Shown here: piece after piece, positions 7,854 through 15,706 of the stretch
How positions within the stretch are numbered: position 1 is the first letter of the stretch
Layout: each line of letters begins with the position of its first letter
NCBI GenBank assembly: GCA_964544295.1
Contig: CAZJBJ010000029.1
Span: 1-31,500 of the forward strand
Length of the DNA: 31,500 nucleotides
Reading direction: 5' to 3'
From: JAENVU01 sp964544295
GTDB lineage: Bacteria > Actinomycetota > Acidimicrobiia > IMCC26256 > JAENVU01
Translations under genes and position numbers: made by a program
The notes under the pieces: model-generated
The model's input: the letters and a program-made list of their open reading frames with translations, nothing else
What the model was told of the DNA's origin: nothing
Database searches by the model: none

Positions 7854-9023
7854 TTACGTGGTGGCGTCCGATTTCGAAGGGATTGTCCGCAACATGACCG
7901 CGGCGGCGATCGCGGCGACGACCGACGTCGCGAGGATGGCGAGTTTGGCGATGTCGAGGGCCGTGCCGCTGAAGGCGAGCGCGGCGACGAACAACGACAC
8001 GGTGAAGCCGATGCCGCCGAGGAGTCCGATCGTGAAGACCTCGCGCGGTCCGACACCGTCGGGCAGGCGACCGCCGAAGCGAGTCGCGAGGTATACGCCA
8101 CTGCCGATACCCACGACCTTGCCGACGAGGAGGCCGAGCACGATCCCGATCGCGAGCGGGCTGCGCACGGTGTCGGCGATGCCGTCGCTCGAGATCACGA
8201 TCCCCGCGTTGGCGAGGGCGAAGAGGGGGAGGACGACGAAGCTGCTCCACGGGTGGAGTCCGTGCTCGAGGTCGGCGAGTACCTCGCGGCCCGAGCGGGT
8301 CCGGACGGGGGTGAGGAATCCGAGCAGGACGCCGGCGATGGTGGCGTGGACGCCGGACCGCAGGACCAGGAGCCAGAGGAGGACGGCGGGCACGAGGTAC
8401 CAGGCGGGATGGTCGGCGAACCGGCGCATGACGACGAAGACGCCGATCAGTGCGACCGCGCCGACGAACGACTCGATCGCGAACCCGTGGGAGTAGAAGA
8501 TCGCGATCACCAGAATCGCGCCGAGATCGTCGACGATCGCGAGCGTGAGCAGGGTGAGGCCGACACCGCTCGGTGCCCGCGCACCGAAGATGCGCAGGAC
8601 GCCGACCGCGAACGCGATGTCGGTCGCCATCGGGATGCCCCAGCCCTTGGAGAAGTCCGTGCCGAGCGTGACCGCGGCGAAGATCAGCGCCGGCAGGACC
8701 ATGCCGCCGATCGCCGCCGCGACCGGCACCGACGCCGCGCGGGGATCGCGGAGTTCGCCGTCGACGATCTCGCGCTTGATCTCGAGTCCGACGACGAAGA
8801 AGAAGATCGCCATCAGGCCTTCGTTCACCCATTCAGCCAGGCTGAGGGCGTGCTCGGGCCCGGGGAGTGACCATTCGTGGGACCACGTCGAGGTGTACGA
8901 GGCGGGGGCGAGGTTGGCCCAGAGCAACGCGGCAGCCGTGGCGAGCACGAGCGCGACCCCACCGGCACTCTCGGTGCGCAGGAACTCGCCCACGCGCCGA
9001 AACGGCTGGATCGTGCGGGCCAT
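7854..9023 (-). CDS. nhaA: Na+/H+ antiporter NhaA
   Basis: An integral inner-membrane protein of 389 residues with about a dozen hydrophobic segments. NhaA exports Na+ (or Li+) in exchange for H+ and sets intracellular pH and sodium. The ion-binding residues are present: PMATDIAFA (Asp135, like E. coli Asp133) and LAIVDDLGAI (Asp165 and Asp166, like Asp163/Asp164). Further family blocks are FFFVVGLEIKREI, SGVHATIAGVLLGFL, PLFALANAGI and GLLGGIGFTVSLF. The ATG at 9023 has GGAG at 7 nt. It lies 97 bp downstream of a ClC gene and 34 bp upstream of the acyl-AMP ligase, so these leftward genes may share a transcript. Confidence 0.95.
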   Translation of the reverse strand: MARTIQPFRRVGEFLRTESAGGVALVLATAAALLWANLAPASYTSTWSHEWSLPGPEHALSLAEWVNEGLMAIFFFVVGLEIKREIVDGELRDPRAASVPVAAAIGGMVLPALIFAAVTLGTDFSKGWGIPMATDIAFAVGVLRIFGARAPSGVGLTLLTLAIVDDLGAILVIAIFYSHGFAIESFVGAVALIGVFVVMRRFADHPAWYLVPAVLLWLLVLRSGVHATIAGVLLGFLTPVRTRSGREVLADLEHGLHPWSSFVVLPLFALANAGIVISSDGIADTVRSPLAIGIVLGLLVGKVVGIGSGVYLATRFGGRLPDGVGPREVFTIGLLGGIGFTVSLFVAALAFSGTALDIAKLAILATSVVAAIAAAVMLRTIPSKSDATT

Positions 9024-9120
9024 ATGGAGACTCCGGGTGGGGAACGGGTTGATGCCGACCAGACTTCCCGGCGCTCCGCAGCCCAGCCTAGACGACCCGG
9101 TCCCGGTGTCCCCCCTCCGG

Positions 9121-10386
9121 TCAGGTGCCGGCGGGCCCGGATCGGGAGCGTTGATACGCGGTGACGCAGTGTCCGCTCATCATGAGATCAGCCACGACCG
9201 CGGCGAGCAGCGCGGGCACGACGAACGTGGCGCGCCCCGACGTCTCCGCGACGAACATCACTGCGGTCAGTGGCACGCGATAGCCGGCGCCCAGGAATGC
9301 GGCGATCCCGACGATGAGGAACATGGTGTCCTCGGCGCGGCCGAACAAGTTGCCGGTGGCCCGGCCGAGGAGCGCGCCCGCGACCACCAAGGGGATGAAC
9401 AATCCACCCGCGCCGCCACCCGCGGTCGATGCTGCGGTCGCGAGACAGCGCAACACGAGGACGAGGAGCAGGATCGGCACGGCCCGATCGGGCTTGAGTG
9501 ACCATGCGATCGCCTCGTATCCCGGACCGAGCGTCAGGTTGCGTCCGGTGGCGACGCGGGCGATCACCAGCAACCCGGCTGCGGTCGCGGACGCGCCGGC
9601 GATGCGCACCGGGAGCGAGAACCGTCGGTTCAGCGACTTCGCCCAGCCGATCAGCCGGGAGAACAGCCGCGCGCCGAGCCCGGCGACGACCCCCAGGCCG
9701 AGGGCACCGATGAGCGTGCTGGCTTCGAAGCCGACGTGCCCGTGCGCTTCGAACAGCGGAGTCGTCCCGTTGATCGCGGTGTAGCCGAGGTAACCCGTGG
9801 CCGACGCGACGAGGCACGGCAGCAACTTCCGGGGCACGAAATCGTCCGCGTAGGGCACCTCGATGGCGAACAGGGCCCCGGTCGCGGGGGCCTTGAAGAT
9901 CGCGGCCACCCCGGCCGCGGCGCCGGCGGTCATGAGCACCTTGGCGTCGATCGACCCGAACAGCCAGCGCAGCCGGCGTTGGATCAGGGTGCCCACCGAA
10001 CCGCCGGTGAAGATCGAGAGCCCCTCGAGTCCGAGCGCGCCACCGAAGCCGATCGTGAGCATCGAGGCCAGGACACCGCCAGGGGCGGCGCGCACCGGCA
10101 TGTCCTCGTTCGGATCGTGGAACGTGCGCAGCCAGGTGTCGGCGATCCCGGGCGGCGTCCGGAACGCGAGGTAGCGCAGGACCAGCGCCGCCAACCCGAG
10201 CCCGACCGCCGGCGCGACGACGACGAGCCCGATCGGGAGGTCCTGGACCCAGTCGAGGAGGTTGACGGTCAGCTCTTCCGCCCCGGCCACGAGCAGCCCG
10301 GTGACGACCCCGACGAGCGCCGACGCGCCCAACACCTCCCACGAGCGTTGGGCGAAACCGCGCAGGCGCGCCGGGTTCGGGATCAT
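9121..10386 (-). CDS. ClC-family chloride channel/transporter
   Basis: A 421-residue, strongly hydrophobic ClC protein that would move chloride or another anion across the inner membrane. GLEGLS (119-124) corresponds to the G(K/R)EGP filter motif and keeps the gating glutamate (Glu121). GGAGGLFIP (324-332) matches the GIFAP motif. AIFKAPATGALFAIEV (162-177) is the helix that in E. coli ClC ends in two glutamates; here it ends Glu-Val, so the inner proton glutamate (E. coli Glu203) is valine, as in channel-type ClCs. The first filter motif, GSGIP, is not recognisable. The start lies 7 bp after the stop of the FrhB-like gene, so the two are probably co-transcribed. There are no cytoplasmic CBS domains. 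Whether it is a channel or an exchanger is open. Confidence 0.88.
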   Translation of the reverse strand: MIPNPARLRGFAQRSWEVLGASALVGVVTGLLVAGAEELTVNLLDWVQDLPIGLVVVAPAVGLGLAALVLRYLAFRTPPGIADTWLRTFHDPNEDMPVRAAPGGVLASMLTIGFGGALGLEGLSIFTGGSVGTLIQRRLRWLFGSIDAKVLMTAGAAAGVAAIFKAPATGALFAIEVPYADDFVPRKLLPCLVASATGYLGYTAINGTTPLFEAHGHVGFEASTLIGALGLGVVAGLGARLFSRLIGWAKSLNRRFSLPVRIAGASATAAGLLVIARVATGRNLTLGPGYEAIAWSLKPDRAVPILLLVLVLRCLATAASTAGGGAGGLFIPLVVAGALLGRATGNLFGRAEDTMFLIVGIAAFLGAGYRVPLTAVMFVAETSGRATFVVPALLAAVVADLMMSGHCVTAYQRSRSGPAGT

Positions 10387-10393
10387 CCCGTCA

Positions 10394-11518
10394 TCAAGTG
10401 GCGCTGGGGAGCAGGCGGGGCGCTTCGACCGCGAACTCCGGCCACCGCTTGCGGGACTTCGCCGCCAGTTTGTGCATCAGGGCAATGGCTCCCGGGTCGT
10501 CGTCGCCCGGGCGGGTCTCGATCCAACCGTCCGCGATCATCCCGTCGAGGATCTCGCGGCCGATGTCGGTGCGCACGATGGTGAGGGTCCAGTCGTTGAA
10601 CTTGCCGATACCTCCGGTCGAGATGTCGGCGTGCTCGGCCGCGAAATCGGGGCAGGCCTTGCAGCCCTCGCGCGTCCAGGCGTGGCACTCCTTCAACGGG
10701 ATCTCGTGGTAGTCGCCGTTGTTCATCCAGATCTGGAAGACGCCCTTGATGTTCATCTTCTTCATGTCGGCCTTCTTGAGGCCGTACTTCGCTTCGAACA
10801 GTTCTTCGAAGATGGCGTCGTCGAAGGTCTTCGAGCACAACAATCCGATGTTGAGCGAGAGCCGCCGGCCGACCTTCCCCGCCTTGCGTTGCTTCATCAC
10901 CTGCGGCACCGAGCTCTGACAGCTCATGCCCACGAGGGCGATCCGTTCGGCGCCGCCCTCGACCGCCTCGGCGTACGCCATGGTGTTCGCGGAGTACGTG
11001 TAGCGCGATCCGGCCGACGCGATGATCTCCTCGCGGGTCTTGGCCACGCCCGGGATCGCCTTCCAGGTGGTGCCGTCGCCTTCGAGGTAGCTGACGAGCG
11101 CCGCGTCGATGATGTCCTTCTCGAGGCAGTACAGCAGGATCGCCGAGACGAGGCCGCCGTCCTGGCCGACCTCGTGGATGACGGGGTCCGCCGCCCGCGT
11201 GAGCAGGATGTCCTTGTAGATGCCGGACACCTCTTCGGGGGTGCGGGTCCGGCCGAACATGAACTCGTCGATCTCGGGCTCCCAGGCCCGAAAGCGGGGA
11301 CAGGCGCGGGTGCAGGACGTGCAGCCCTTGTCGCCGTGGGAACAGTCGGCGGGGCCGCCGTACTCCTCGAGTTGGAACGGCTTGTAGACCCCTTCGGTGT
11401 CCTGGTAGCCGAGCACGTCGTGCGGACAGGCGATCACGCAGCCCGCGCATCCGGTGCAGAGCCCGGAGGTGACGACCTCGTCGTACAGGTGCTTCCACTG
11501 GAACTTCTCAGGCGGCAT
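10394..11518 (-). CDS. Coenzyme F420 hydrogenase/dehydrogenase beta-subunit (FrhB) family iron-sulfur flavoprotein
   Basis: A 374-residue protein with an N-terminal ferredoxin-like part and the FrhB N and C domains. The first [4Fe-4S] ligand set is CTGCAGCVIACP (Cys21, 24, 27, 31); the second is probably Cys59/66 with Cys69 and Cys73 in GCTSCTRACP. In the C-terminal half, CKACPDFAAEHADISTGGIG is typical of the family's third cluster region. Relatives bind FAD and exchange electrons between F420 or ferredoxin and a partner; the chlorophyll-related reductases HCAR and DVR are also relatives. Actinobacteria make F420, which fits, but the substrate here is unknown. It is read leftward and is directly followed by the ClC gene. 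The DUF4328 gene diverges from it about 100 bp away. Confidence 0.87.
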   Translation of the reverse strand: MPPEKFQWKHLYDEVVTSGLCTGCAGCVIACPHDVLGYQDTEGVYKPFQLEEYGGPADCSHGDKGCTSCTRACPRFRAWEPEIDEFMFGRTRTPEEVSGIYKDILLTRAADPVIHEVGQDGGLVSAILLYCLEKDIIDAALVSYLEGDGTTWKAIPGVAKTREEIIASAGSRYTYSANTMAYAEAVEGGAERIALVGMSCQSSVPQVMKQRKAGKVGRRLSLNIGLLCSKTFDDAIFEELFEAKYGLKKADMKKMNIKGVFQIWMNNGDYHEIPLKECHAWTREGCKACPDFAAEHADISTGGIGKFNDWTLTIVRTDIGREILDGMIADGWIETRPGDDDPGAIALMHKLAAKSRKRWPEFAVEAPRLLPSAT

Positions 11519-11608
11519 GGTCGGAGTTTGTCATCGTGACGCCCTCGGCGTCGAAGACATTGCTCGACGCGGTCCCGGACATGGGTCGGAGCCACGTTCG
11601 TCGACCCG

Positions 11609-11614
11609 TAGGCT
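11609..11614 (+). promoter_or_regulatory. -10 box of a probable leaderless promoter for the DUF4328 gene
   Basis: TAGGCT ends six bases before the ATG at 11621 and there is no ribosome binding site. This spacing favours the ATG at 11621 over the GTG three bases upstream. Confidence 0.4.
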
Positions 11615-11620
11615 GCCGTG

Positions 11621-12607
11621 ATGGTCATGCCGCCGCCCGGTCCGCCGGTCCCGCCCGGGCAGTACCCACCGCCCGGTCCGCCACCGCCGATGACACCCGC
11701 CGGCTCTCCGCCCGCGTACCCGATGGTGGCGCCGACCCCGTACTTCCGCAGCCTGCGCGGGTTGGCGACCGCGATGTACGTCCTGCTCCCGATTTCGGGT
11801 CTGCTCGCGTTGGCCATGATCCCGGTCGCCCTGCACGCCCGGTCGGTGGTGCACGATCGCGCCACGTTCGGCGCCGTCGTCGCCACCCGGGAGATACGCG
11901 ACGCCGCCGACGCGGTGAGCGGTGTGGCCGGGATCGGCCTGCTCGTCTCGCTGGCCATCACGGTGTTGTTCATCATCTGGATGTGGCGAGCGGCGAAGAA
12001 CCTGCCGTTCTTCGGCCGGGTCCGGCCGAAGTTCGGTCCCGGGTTCGCGATCGGAGGGTGGTTCATCCCGTTCGCCAACTTCATCATCCCGGGCATGCAG
12101 ATGTTCGACATCGACAAGGGCTCCGGGCCGCGGTTGCGCAGCGGCGAGCGGCCGAGAGGTTCGGCGCTGGTGGTGGTGTGGTGGCTCTTCTTCATCGTCG
12201 GGCGTGCGTTCGGCCTGCTCGCCCCGACCTTCGAGCCCGGCAAGGCGTACGACGTCGGGGCGTTCGACATTCAGAACACGCTGCTGATCGTCGGTTCGGC
12301 GGCGACGGCGATCGCGGCGGTCGCGGCGATCCTCGTGATCCGTCAGATCACGACCGCGCAGGATGCGGGGCTCGCCGACCTCGGTGTGGCGACCGCCACC
12401 CCGGCCGCGTGGTCGCCCCCGCCGATGCCGGGCGCACCCGTCGCCCTCGCCACCCGTACCGACGCCGTATGTTCCGCCAGCCTCGTACGCACCGCGGCCT
12501 CCCGTACCGCCGGTCCCCCCGGCCGGGGAGATCTGGCTCGGCCCGCCCGAGTCTCCGTCGGGGTCAGACCCGCAGTAGCCGCTCGACCGCGCCGAGCGCC
12601 TCGGTGA
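11621..12607 (+). CDS. DUF4328 family membrane protein, probable frameshift near the 3' end
   Basis: A 328-residue membrane protein as read, with a Pro-rich cytoplasmic-type N-terminus (about 40 residues) and five hydrophobic segments: LATAMYVLLPISGLLALAM, GIGLLVSLAITVLFIIWMW, FAIGGWFIPFANFIIPGMQ, LVVVWWLFFIVGRAFGLL and IVGSAATAIAAVAAILVI. FIIWMWRAAKNLPFFGR and GWFIPFANFIIPGMQM are typical of DUF4328, function unknown. After about 12440 the frame loses its Pro-rich character and runs 44 bases into csoR. The frame one base later encodes a Pro/Tyr-rich tail (PTPYVPPASYAPRPPVPPV) ending at a TAG at 12576-12578, which is much more like a real C-terminus. A one-base insertion or a sequencing error near 12436-12455 is therefore likely. 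Confidence 0.8.
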   Translation: MVMPPPGPPVPPGQYPPPGPPPPMTPAGSPPAYPMVAPTPYFRSLRGLATAMYVLLPISGLLALAMIPVALHARSVVHDRATFGAVVATREIRDAADAVSGVAGIGLLVSLAITVLFIIWMWRAAKNLPFFGRVRPKFGPGFAIGGWFIPFANFIIPGMQMFDIDKGSGPRLRSGERPRGSALVVVWWLFFIVGRAFGLLAPTFEPGKAYDVGAFDIQNTLLIVGSAATAIAAVAAILVIRQITTAQDAGLADLGVATATPAAWSPPPMPGAPVALATRTDAVCSASLVRTAASRTAGPPGRGDLARPARVSVGVRPAVAARPRRAPR

Positions 12608-12839
12608 TCTTGGCGTCGCCCTCGCCGGCCGCCTGGGCCTCCATCACACAGTGGCGGAGGTGTTCGTCGAGCAGGCCGAGGCCCACGTTCTGGAGGGCCT
12701 TGGTGACCGAGGCGATCTGGGTGAGCACGTCGATGCAGTACTGGTCCTCGTCGATCATCCGTGCGAGCCCGCGCACCTGCCCCTCGATCCGGGCGAGCCG
12801 CCGTCCGTAGTCGTCCTTGTGCAACGTGTATCCGCGCAT
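12564..12839 (-). CDS. csoR: Copper-sensing transcriptional repressor CsoR
   Basis: A 91-residue all-helical DUF156/CsoR-FrmR family regulator. It holds the Cu(I) ligand pattern Cys35 (QYCIDVL), His60 and Cys64 (EHLRHCV), equivalent to Cys36-His61-Cys65 of the M. tuberculosis protein. The N-terminal DDYGRRLARIEGQVRGLARM contains the conserved basic residues used for DNA binding. Apo-CsoR represses and Cu(I) releases it. It is transcribed divergently from copA, and a G-tract operator lies between them, so it most likely controls copA and perhaps itself. GGCGGAG precedes the ATG. A nickel or formaldehyde sensor is less likely because the C-H-C set is complete. Confidence 0.92.
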   Translation of the reverse strand: MRGYTLHKDDYGRRLARIEGQVRGLARMIDEDQYCIDVLTQIASVTKALQNVGLGLLDEHLRHCVMEAQAAGEGDAKITEALGAVERLLRV

Positions 12840-12868
12840 CGCTCCGCCTCACTCGGTCCCGCTCGAAC

Positions 12869-12897
12869 TTGCTCAAAATAGGGTAGGGGGGTATACT
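12869..12897 (+). promoter_or_regulatory. copA promoter (-35 TTGCTC, 17-bp spacer, -10 TATACT)
   Basis: TTGCTC (12869-12874) and TATACT (12892-12897) are separated by exactly 17 bp and lie about 28 bp upstream of the copA ATG. This is the best sigma-70-type promoter in the window. The leader carries GAAGGA 7 nt before the ATG at 12925. Confidence 0.65.
12881..12896 (+). promoter_or_regulatory. Candidate CsoR operator
   Basis: GGGTAGGGGGGTATAC contains the run of G next to TA steps seen in known CsoR boxes (TACCC...GGGTA type). It fills the promoter spacer and overlaps the -10 box, so bound CsoR would block RNA polymerase at copA. Assignment rests on pattern and position next to csoR. Confidence 0.5.
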
Positions 12898-12924
12898 ATC
12901 ACCCAAGCGACGAAGGATTCCACC

Positions 12925-15162
12925 ATGGCCTCACCGACGACGACCCCGGATGCCCCCGCCGAACGGATCGACATCGCGATCGGCGGGATGTCGTGCGCGT
13001 CGTGCGCGGCGCGCGTGGAGAAGGAACTGGCCCAGGTGCCCGGCGTCGACGCATGCACCGTCAACTTCGCCACCGAGATCGCGACCGTGCAGTTCCACCC
13101 GGAGGCCGTCGCGCCCGAGTCACTCGCCACGGCCGTCACCGGTATCGGCTACTCGGCGACGCTTCCGGATCCCACCGTCGCCGGTCACGACATGGTGCAC
13201 GACCACATGCACCACGACGAGGATCCCCTCGACATCCGGCGGCGGTTGATCGTCGCGATCGCGCTGGGACTGCCGGTCGTGCTCGTGTCGATGGTGCCCG
13301 CGTTGATGTTCGACGGGTGGCAGTGGTTTGCGGCGGCGTTGTCGACGCCGGTGATCCTGTGGTCGGGCTGGCCGTACCACCGGGCGACGTTCATGAACCT
13401 CCGCCATGGTGCCGTCACGATGGACACGCTCGTCACCCTGGGCACCGGTGCCGCGTGGGTCTGGTCGATGGTCGCACTCATCTGGCTGGACGCCGGGTCG
13501 TCCGGAATGGGCTCGATGGTCGGCCACGACGGTTCCGGTGCGCACGTCTACTTCGAGACCGCGGCGGCGATCACCGCGCTGTTGCTGCTCGGCAAGTTCT
13601 TCGAGACCCGGGCCAAGCGTCAGTCCTCCGGTGCGCTGCGCGCGCTGCTCGAACTCGGGGCCAAGACCGCCCGCCTCGAATCCGGCGAGGAGATCCCGCT
13701 CGACGCGTTGGCGGTCGGCCAACGGTTCGTGGTCCGGCCCGGAGAGAAGATCGCGACCGACGGCGTCGTTGTCGAAGGCACGTCGGCGGTCGATGCGTCG
13801 ATGTTGACGGGCGAGTCCGTGCCGGTCGAAGTGGGCGTCGGCGACGCCGTCTTCGGTGCCACGGTCACCGCATCGGGGCGGCTGGTCGTGGAGGCCACCC
13901 AGGTCGGGAGCGAGACCGCGTTGGCCCAGATCGCCCGGCTGGTGGCCGATGCCCAGGGTTCGAAGGCGCCGGTCCAGCGGCTCGCCGATCGGGTCGCCGC
14001 CGTCTTCGTGCCCGTCGTGATCGTCGTTGCGCTCGGGACGCTCGCCGCCTGGTTGCTGCTCGGCCACCCGGCCGACCGCGCGTTCACCGCCGCGGTCGCG
14101 GTGCTCATCATCGCCTGCCCGTGCGCCCTCGGACTCGCCACGCCGACCGCGATCATGGTCGGCACGGGTCGCGGCGCCCAGCTCGGCATCGTGATCCGGG
14201 GCGGCGAGGTACTCGAGGCGACCCAACGCATCGACGTCGCCGTCCTCGACAAGACCGGGACCGTCACGAGCGGGCGCATGACCCTGGTCGATGCCGTCGT
14301 CGTGAACGGCGCGCACGCCGACCGCGTCGCCCACCTCGTGGCCTCGGCCGAGGACGCGTCCGAGCACCCGATCGCCCGGGCGATCGCCGCGGGCCTCGTC
14401 GACGCCGGTGCCACGGTGGACGCGCCCACGTCCTTCGGTAGCGAGGCCGGTCTCGGGGTGGAAGCCACCGTGGCGGCATCTGTGGTGCGGGTCGGCCGCG
14501 CCAGCTTCGTGGGATCGGTTCCGAACGAACTCGAGACGGCGGCGACCGCGGCGGCCGAGCGGGGTCACACTGCTGTCTTCGCGAGCGTCGACGGTGAGGT
14601 GGTCGCGGTGTACGTGGTGGCCGACACGACGAAGCCGACGTCGGCAGCCGCGATCGCAATGTTGCACGAGCTCCAGGTCGAGACCGTGATGGTCACCGGT
14701 GACCGGGACGCGACGGCGCGTGCGATCGCCGCGGAAGTCGGCATCGATCGCGTCGTGAGTGAGGTGTTGCCCGAGGAGAAGGTCGCGGTCGTCGCCGGGC
14801 TACAGGCCGAAGGTCGGAGGGTCGCGGTGATCGGCGACGGAGTGAACGACGCACCCGCGCTCGCCCAGGCCGACCTCGGCATCGCGATCGGTACCGGTGC
14901 CGACGTGGCGATCGAAGCCAGCGACCTGACCCTGGTGTCTGGAGACCTGCGCGGCGCACCCGACGCGATCGCGCTGTCCCGGGCGACGTTCCGCACGATC
15001 AAGGGGAATCTGTTCTGGGCGTTCGCCTACAACGTGGCGGCCATTCCGCTCGCGGCGCTCGGCTTGTTGAACCCGGTCATCGCCGCGGCCGCGATGGGCT
15101 TCTCGTCGGTGTTCGTCGTGACGAACTCGCTGCGGCTGCGCCGGTTCCGGGGTGCCCGCTAG
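12925..15162 (+). CDS. copA: Copper-exporting P1B-type ATPase CopA
   Basis: A 745-residue P1B-1 ATPase that pumps Cu(I) out of the cytoplasm using ATP. One N-terminal heavy-metal domain carries GMSCASC (Cys24, Cys27). It is followed by a His/Met-rich linker (HDMVHDHMHHDEDP, about 88-101) that may add copper sites. The actuator domain has TGES (295-298), the transmembrane ion site is CPC (398-400), and the phosphorylated aspartate is Asp442 in DKTGT. The P and N domains show SEHPIARAIA, MVTGDRDATARAIA and GDGVNDAPALAQADLGIAIG. The frame is open to 12817, but the ATG at 12925 follows the promoter and a good ribosome binding site. It is controlled most probably by the divergent csoR. Its TAG overlaps the stop of the convergent DUF2505-like gene. 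No copper chaperone gene is adjacent. Confidence 0.95.
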   Translation: MASPTTTPDAPAERIDIAIGGMSCASCAARVEKELAQVPGVDACTVNFATEIATVQFHPEAVAPESLATAVTGIGYSATLPDPTVAGHDMVHDHMHHDEDPLDIRRRLIVAIALGLPVVLVSMVPALMFDGWQWFAAALSTPVILWSGWPYHRATFMNLRHGAVTMDTLVTLGTGAAWVWSMVALIWLDAGSSGMGSMVGHDGSGAHVYFETAAAITALLLLGKFFETRAKRQSSGALRALLELGAKTARLESGEEIPLDALAVGQRFVVRPGEKIATDGVVVEGTSAVDASMLTGESVPVEVGVGDAVFGATVTASGRLVVEATQVGSETALAQIARLVADAQGSKAPVQRLADRVAAVFVPVVIVVALGTLAAWLLLGHPADRAFTAAVAVLIIACPCALGLATPTAIMVGTGRGAQLGIVIRGGEVLEATQRIDVAVLDKTGTVTSGRMTLVDAVVVNGAHADRVAHLVASAEDASEHPIARAIAAGLVDAGATVDAPTSFGSEAGLGVEATVAASVVRVGRASFVGSVPNELETAATAAAERGHTAVFASVDGEVVAVYVVADTTKPTSAAAIAMLHELQVETVMVTGDRDATARAIAAEVGIDRVVSEVLPEEKVAVVAGLQAEGRRVAVIGDGVNDAPALAQADLGIAIGTGADVAIEASDLTLVSGDLRGAPDAIALSRATFRTIKGNLFWAFAYNVAAIPLAALGLLNPVIAAAAMGFSSVFVVTNSLRLRRFRGAR

Positions 15163-15644
15163 CCGATCCAGGCTTCGAGGAGCCCGATCTGGGCGGTCGC
15201 GTTCTCCTCGAGACCGCCGATGATCGCCCGCTCGACCTTGCCACCGACGAGGGGGACGCGCACCTTGATCTCACCGGTCAGGGTCCGGCGTGCGCCGCCG
15301 GTGCCGTCGACGATCGTGGAGCGGTAGCGGCCCGACAGCATCCCGTCGTAGTGGTCGGGACGGATCTCGCAGTCGGTCACGTGGGTCGTGAGGTTGCACG
15401 TCGAGCGCTCCACCCACGTCAACAACTCGGGGTTGACGACCCGGGTCACCGCCCGGGACAACTCGGCCTGGAACAGGTACCGCACGTCCTGGACCATCAC
15501 GTCGCCGTCCTGCTGCTGGTCCAGCACCGTCGCCGCACCGAGTTTCGGCAGTTCGGCCATGCGGACCAGGAACCCAGGATCGATCAAGGCCCGATCCACG
15601 GTGTCGACGGCAGCACGGATGTCCTGGGTGATCTCGAAGTCCAT
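15159..15644 (-). CDS. DUF2505-like (SRPBCC fold) protein
   Basis: A 161-residue soluble protein. The N-terminal MDFEITQDIRAAVDTVDRALIDPGFL, a strand-rich middle (DVRYLFQAELS, LLTWVERSTCNLTTH) and a long C-terminal helix (VERAIIGGLEENATAQIGLLEAWIG) fit the helix-grip START/SRPBCC fold, most like DUF2505 of actinobacteria. Members probably bind hydrophobic ligands; no ligand can be named here. The family call is by eye. A longer start at 15662 exists, but a TACGGT box ends 7 nt before the ATG at 15644, favouring the shorter form. It converges on copA with stops overlapping in CTAG, and diverges from metF. Confidence 0.72.
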   Translation of the reverse strand: MDFEITQDIRAAVDTVDRALIDPGFLVRMAELPKLGAATVLDQQQDGDVMVQDVRYLFQAELSRAVTRVVNPELLTWVERSTCNLTTHVTDCEIRPDHYDGMLSGRYRSTIVDGTGGARRTLTGEIKVRVPLVGGKVERAIIGGLEENATAQIGLLEAWIG

Positions 15645-15651
15645 GACCCAG

Positions 15652-15657
15652 ACCGTA
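15652..15657 (-). promoter_or_regulatory. -10 box of a probable leaderless promoter for the DUF2505-like gene
   Basis: TACGGT on the minus strand ends seven bases before the ATG at 15644, and no Shine-Dalgarno sequence is present. Confidence 0.38.
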
Positions 15658-15691
15658 GGCAATCGAGAGCCACACCGTCGCGGAACTCGCG

Positions 15692-15697
15692 TACCCT
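15692..15697 (+). promoter_or_regulatory. Candidate -10 box for metF
   Basis: TACCCT lies 9 nt before the metF ATG, which would give a leader of only a few bases. The gap has no ribosome binding site. Confidence 0.3.
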
Positions 15698-15706
15698 TCC
15701 CCAGCC

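Noticed and set aside
6290..7897. 535-codon plus-strand frame over the acyl-AMP ligase
   Set aside because: It is a shadow of the ligase gene, rich in Arg, Gly and Asp, and has no motif.
7820..8101. N-terminal extension of the acyl-AMP ligase into nhaA
   Set aside because: The extra residues are Ser/Arg/Pro-rich and overlap the nhaA coding end. The natural start is at 7819.
9024..9120. Possible riboswitch between the ClC and NhaA genes
   Set aside because: The GC-rich gap can fold, but neither the fluoride nor the Na+ riboswitch core could be recognised.
12817..12924. copA start at the ATG at 12817
   Set aside because: It would place the promoter and operator inside the gene. The ATG at 12925 follows both and has GAAGGA at 7 nt.
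12993..14667. Two long frames (482 and 515 codons) overlapping copA
   Set aside because: Both are out-of-frame or antisense readings of an unmistakable P-type ATPase, with Arg-rich composition and no domain.
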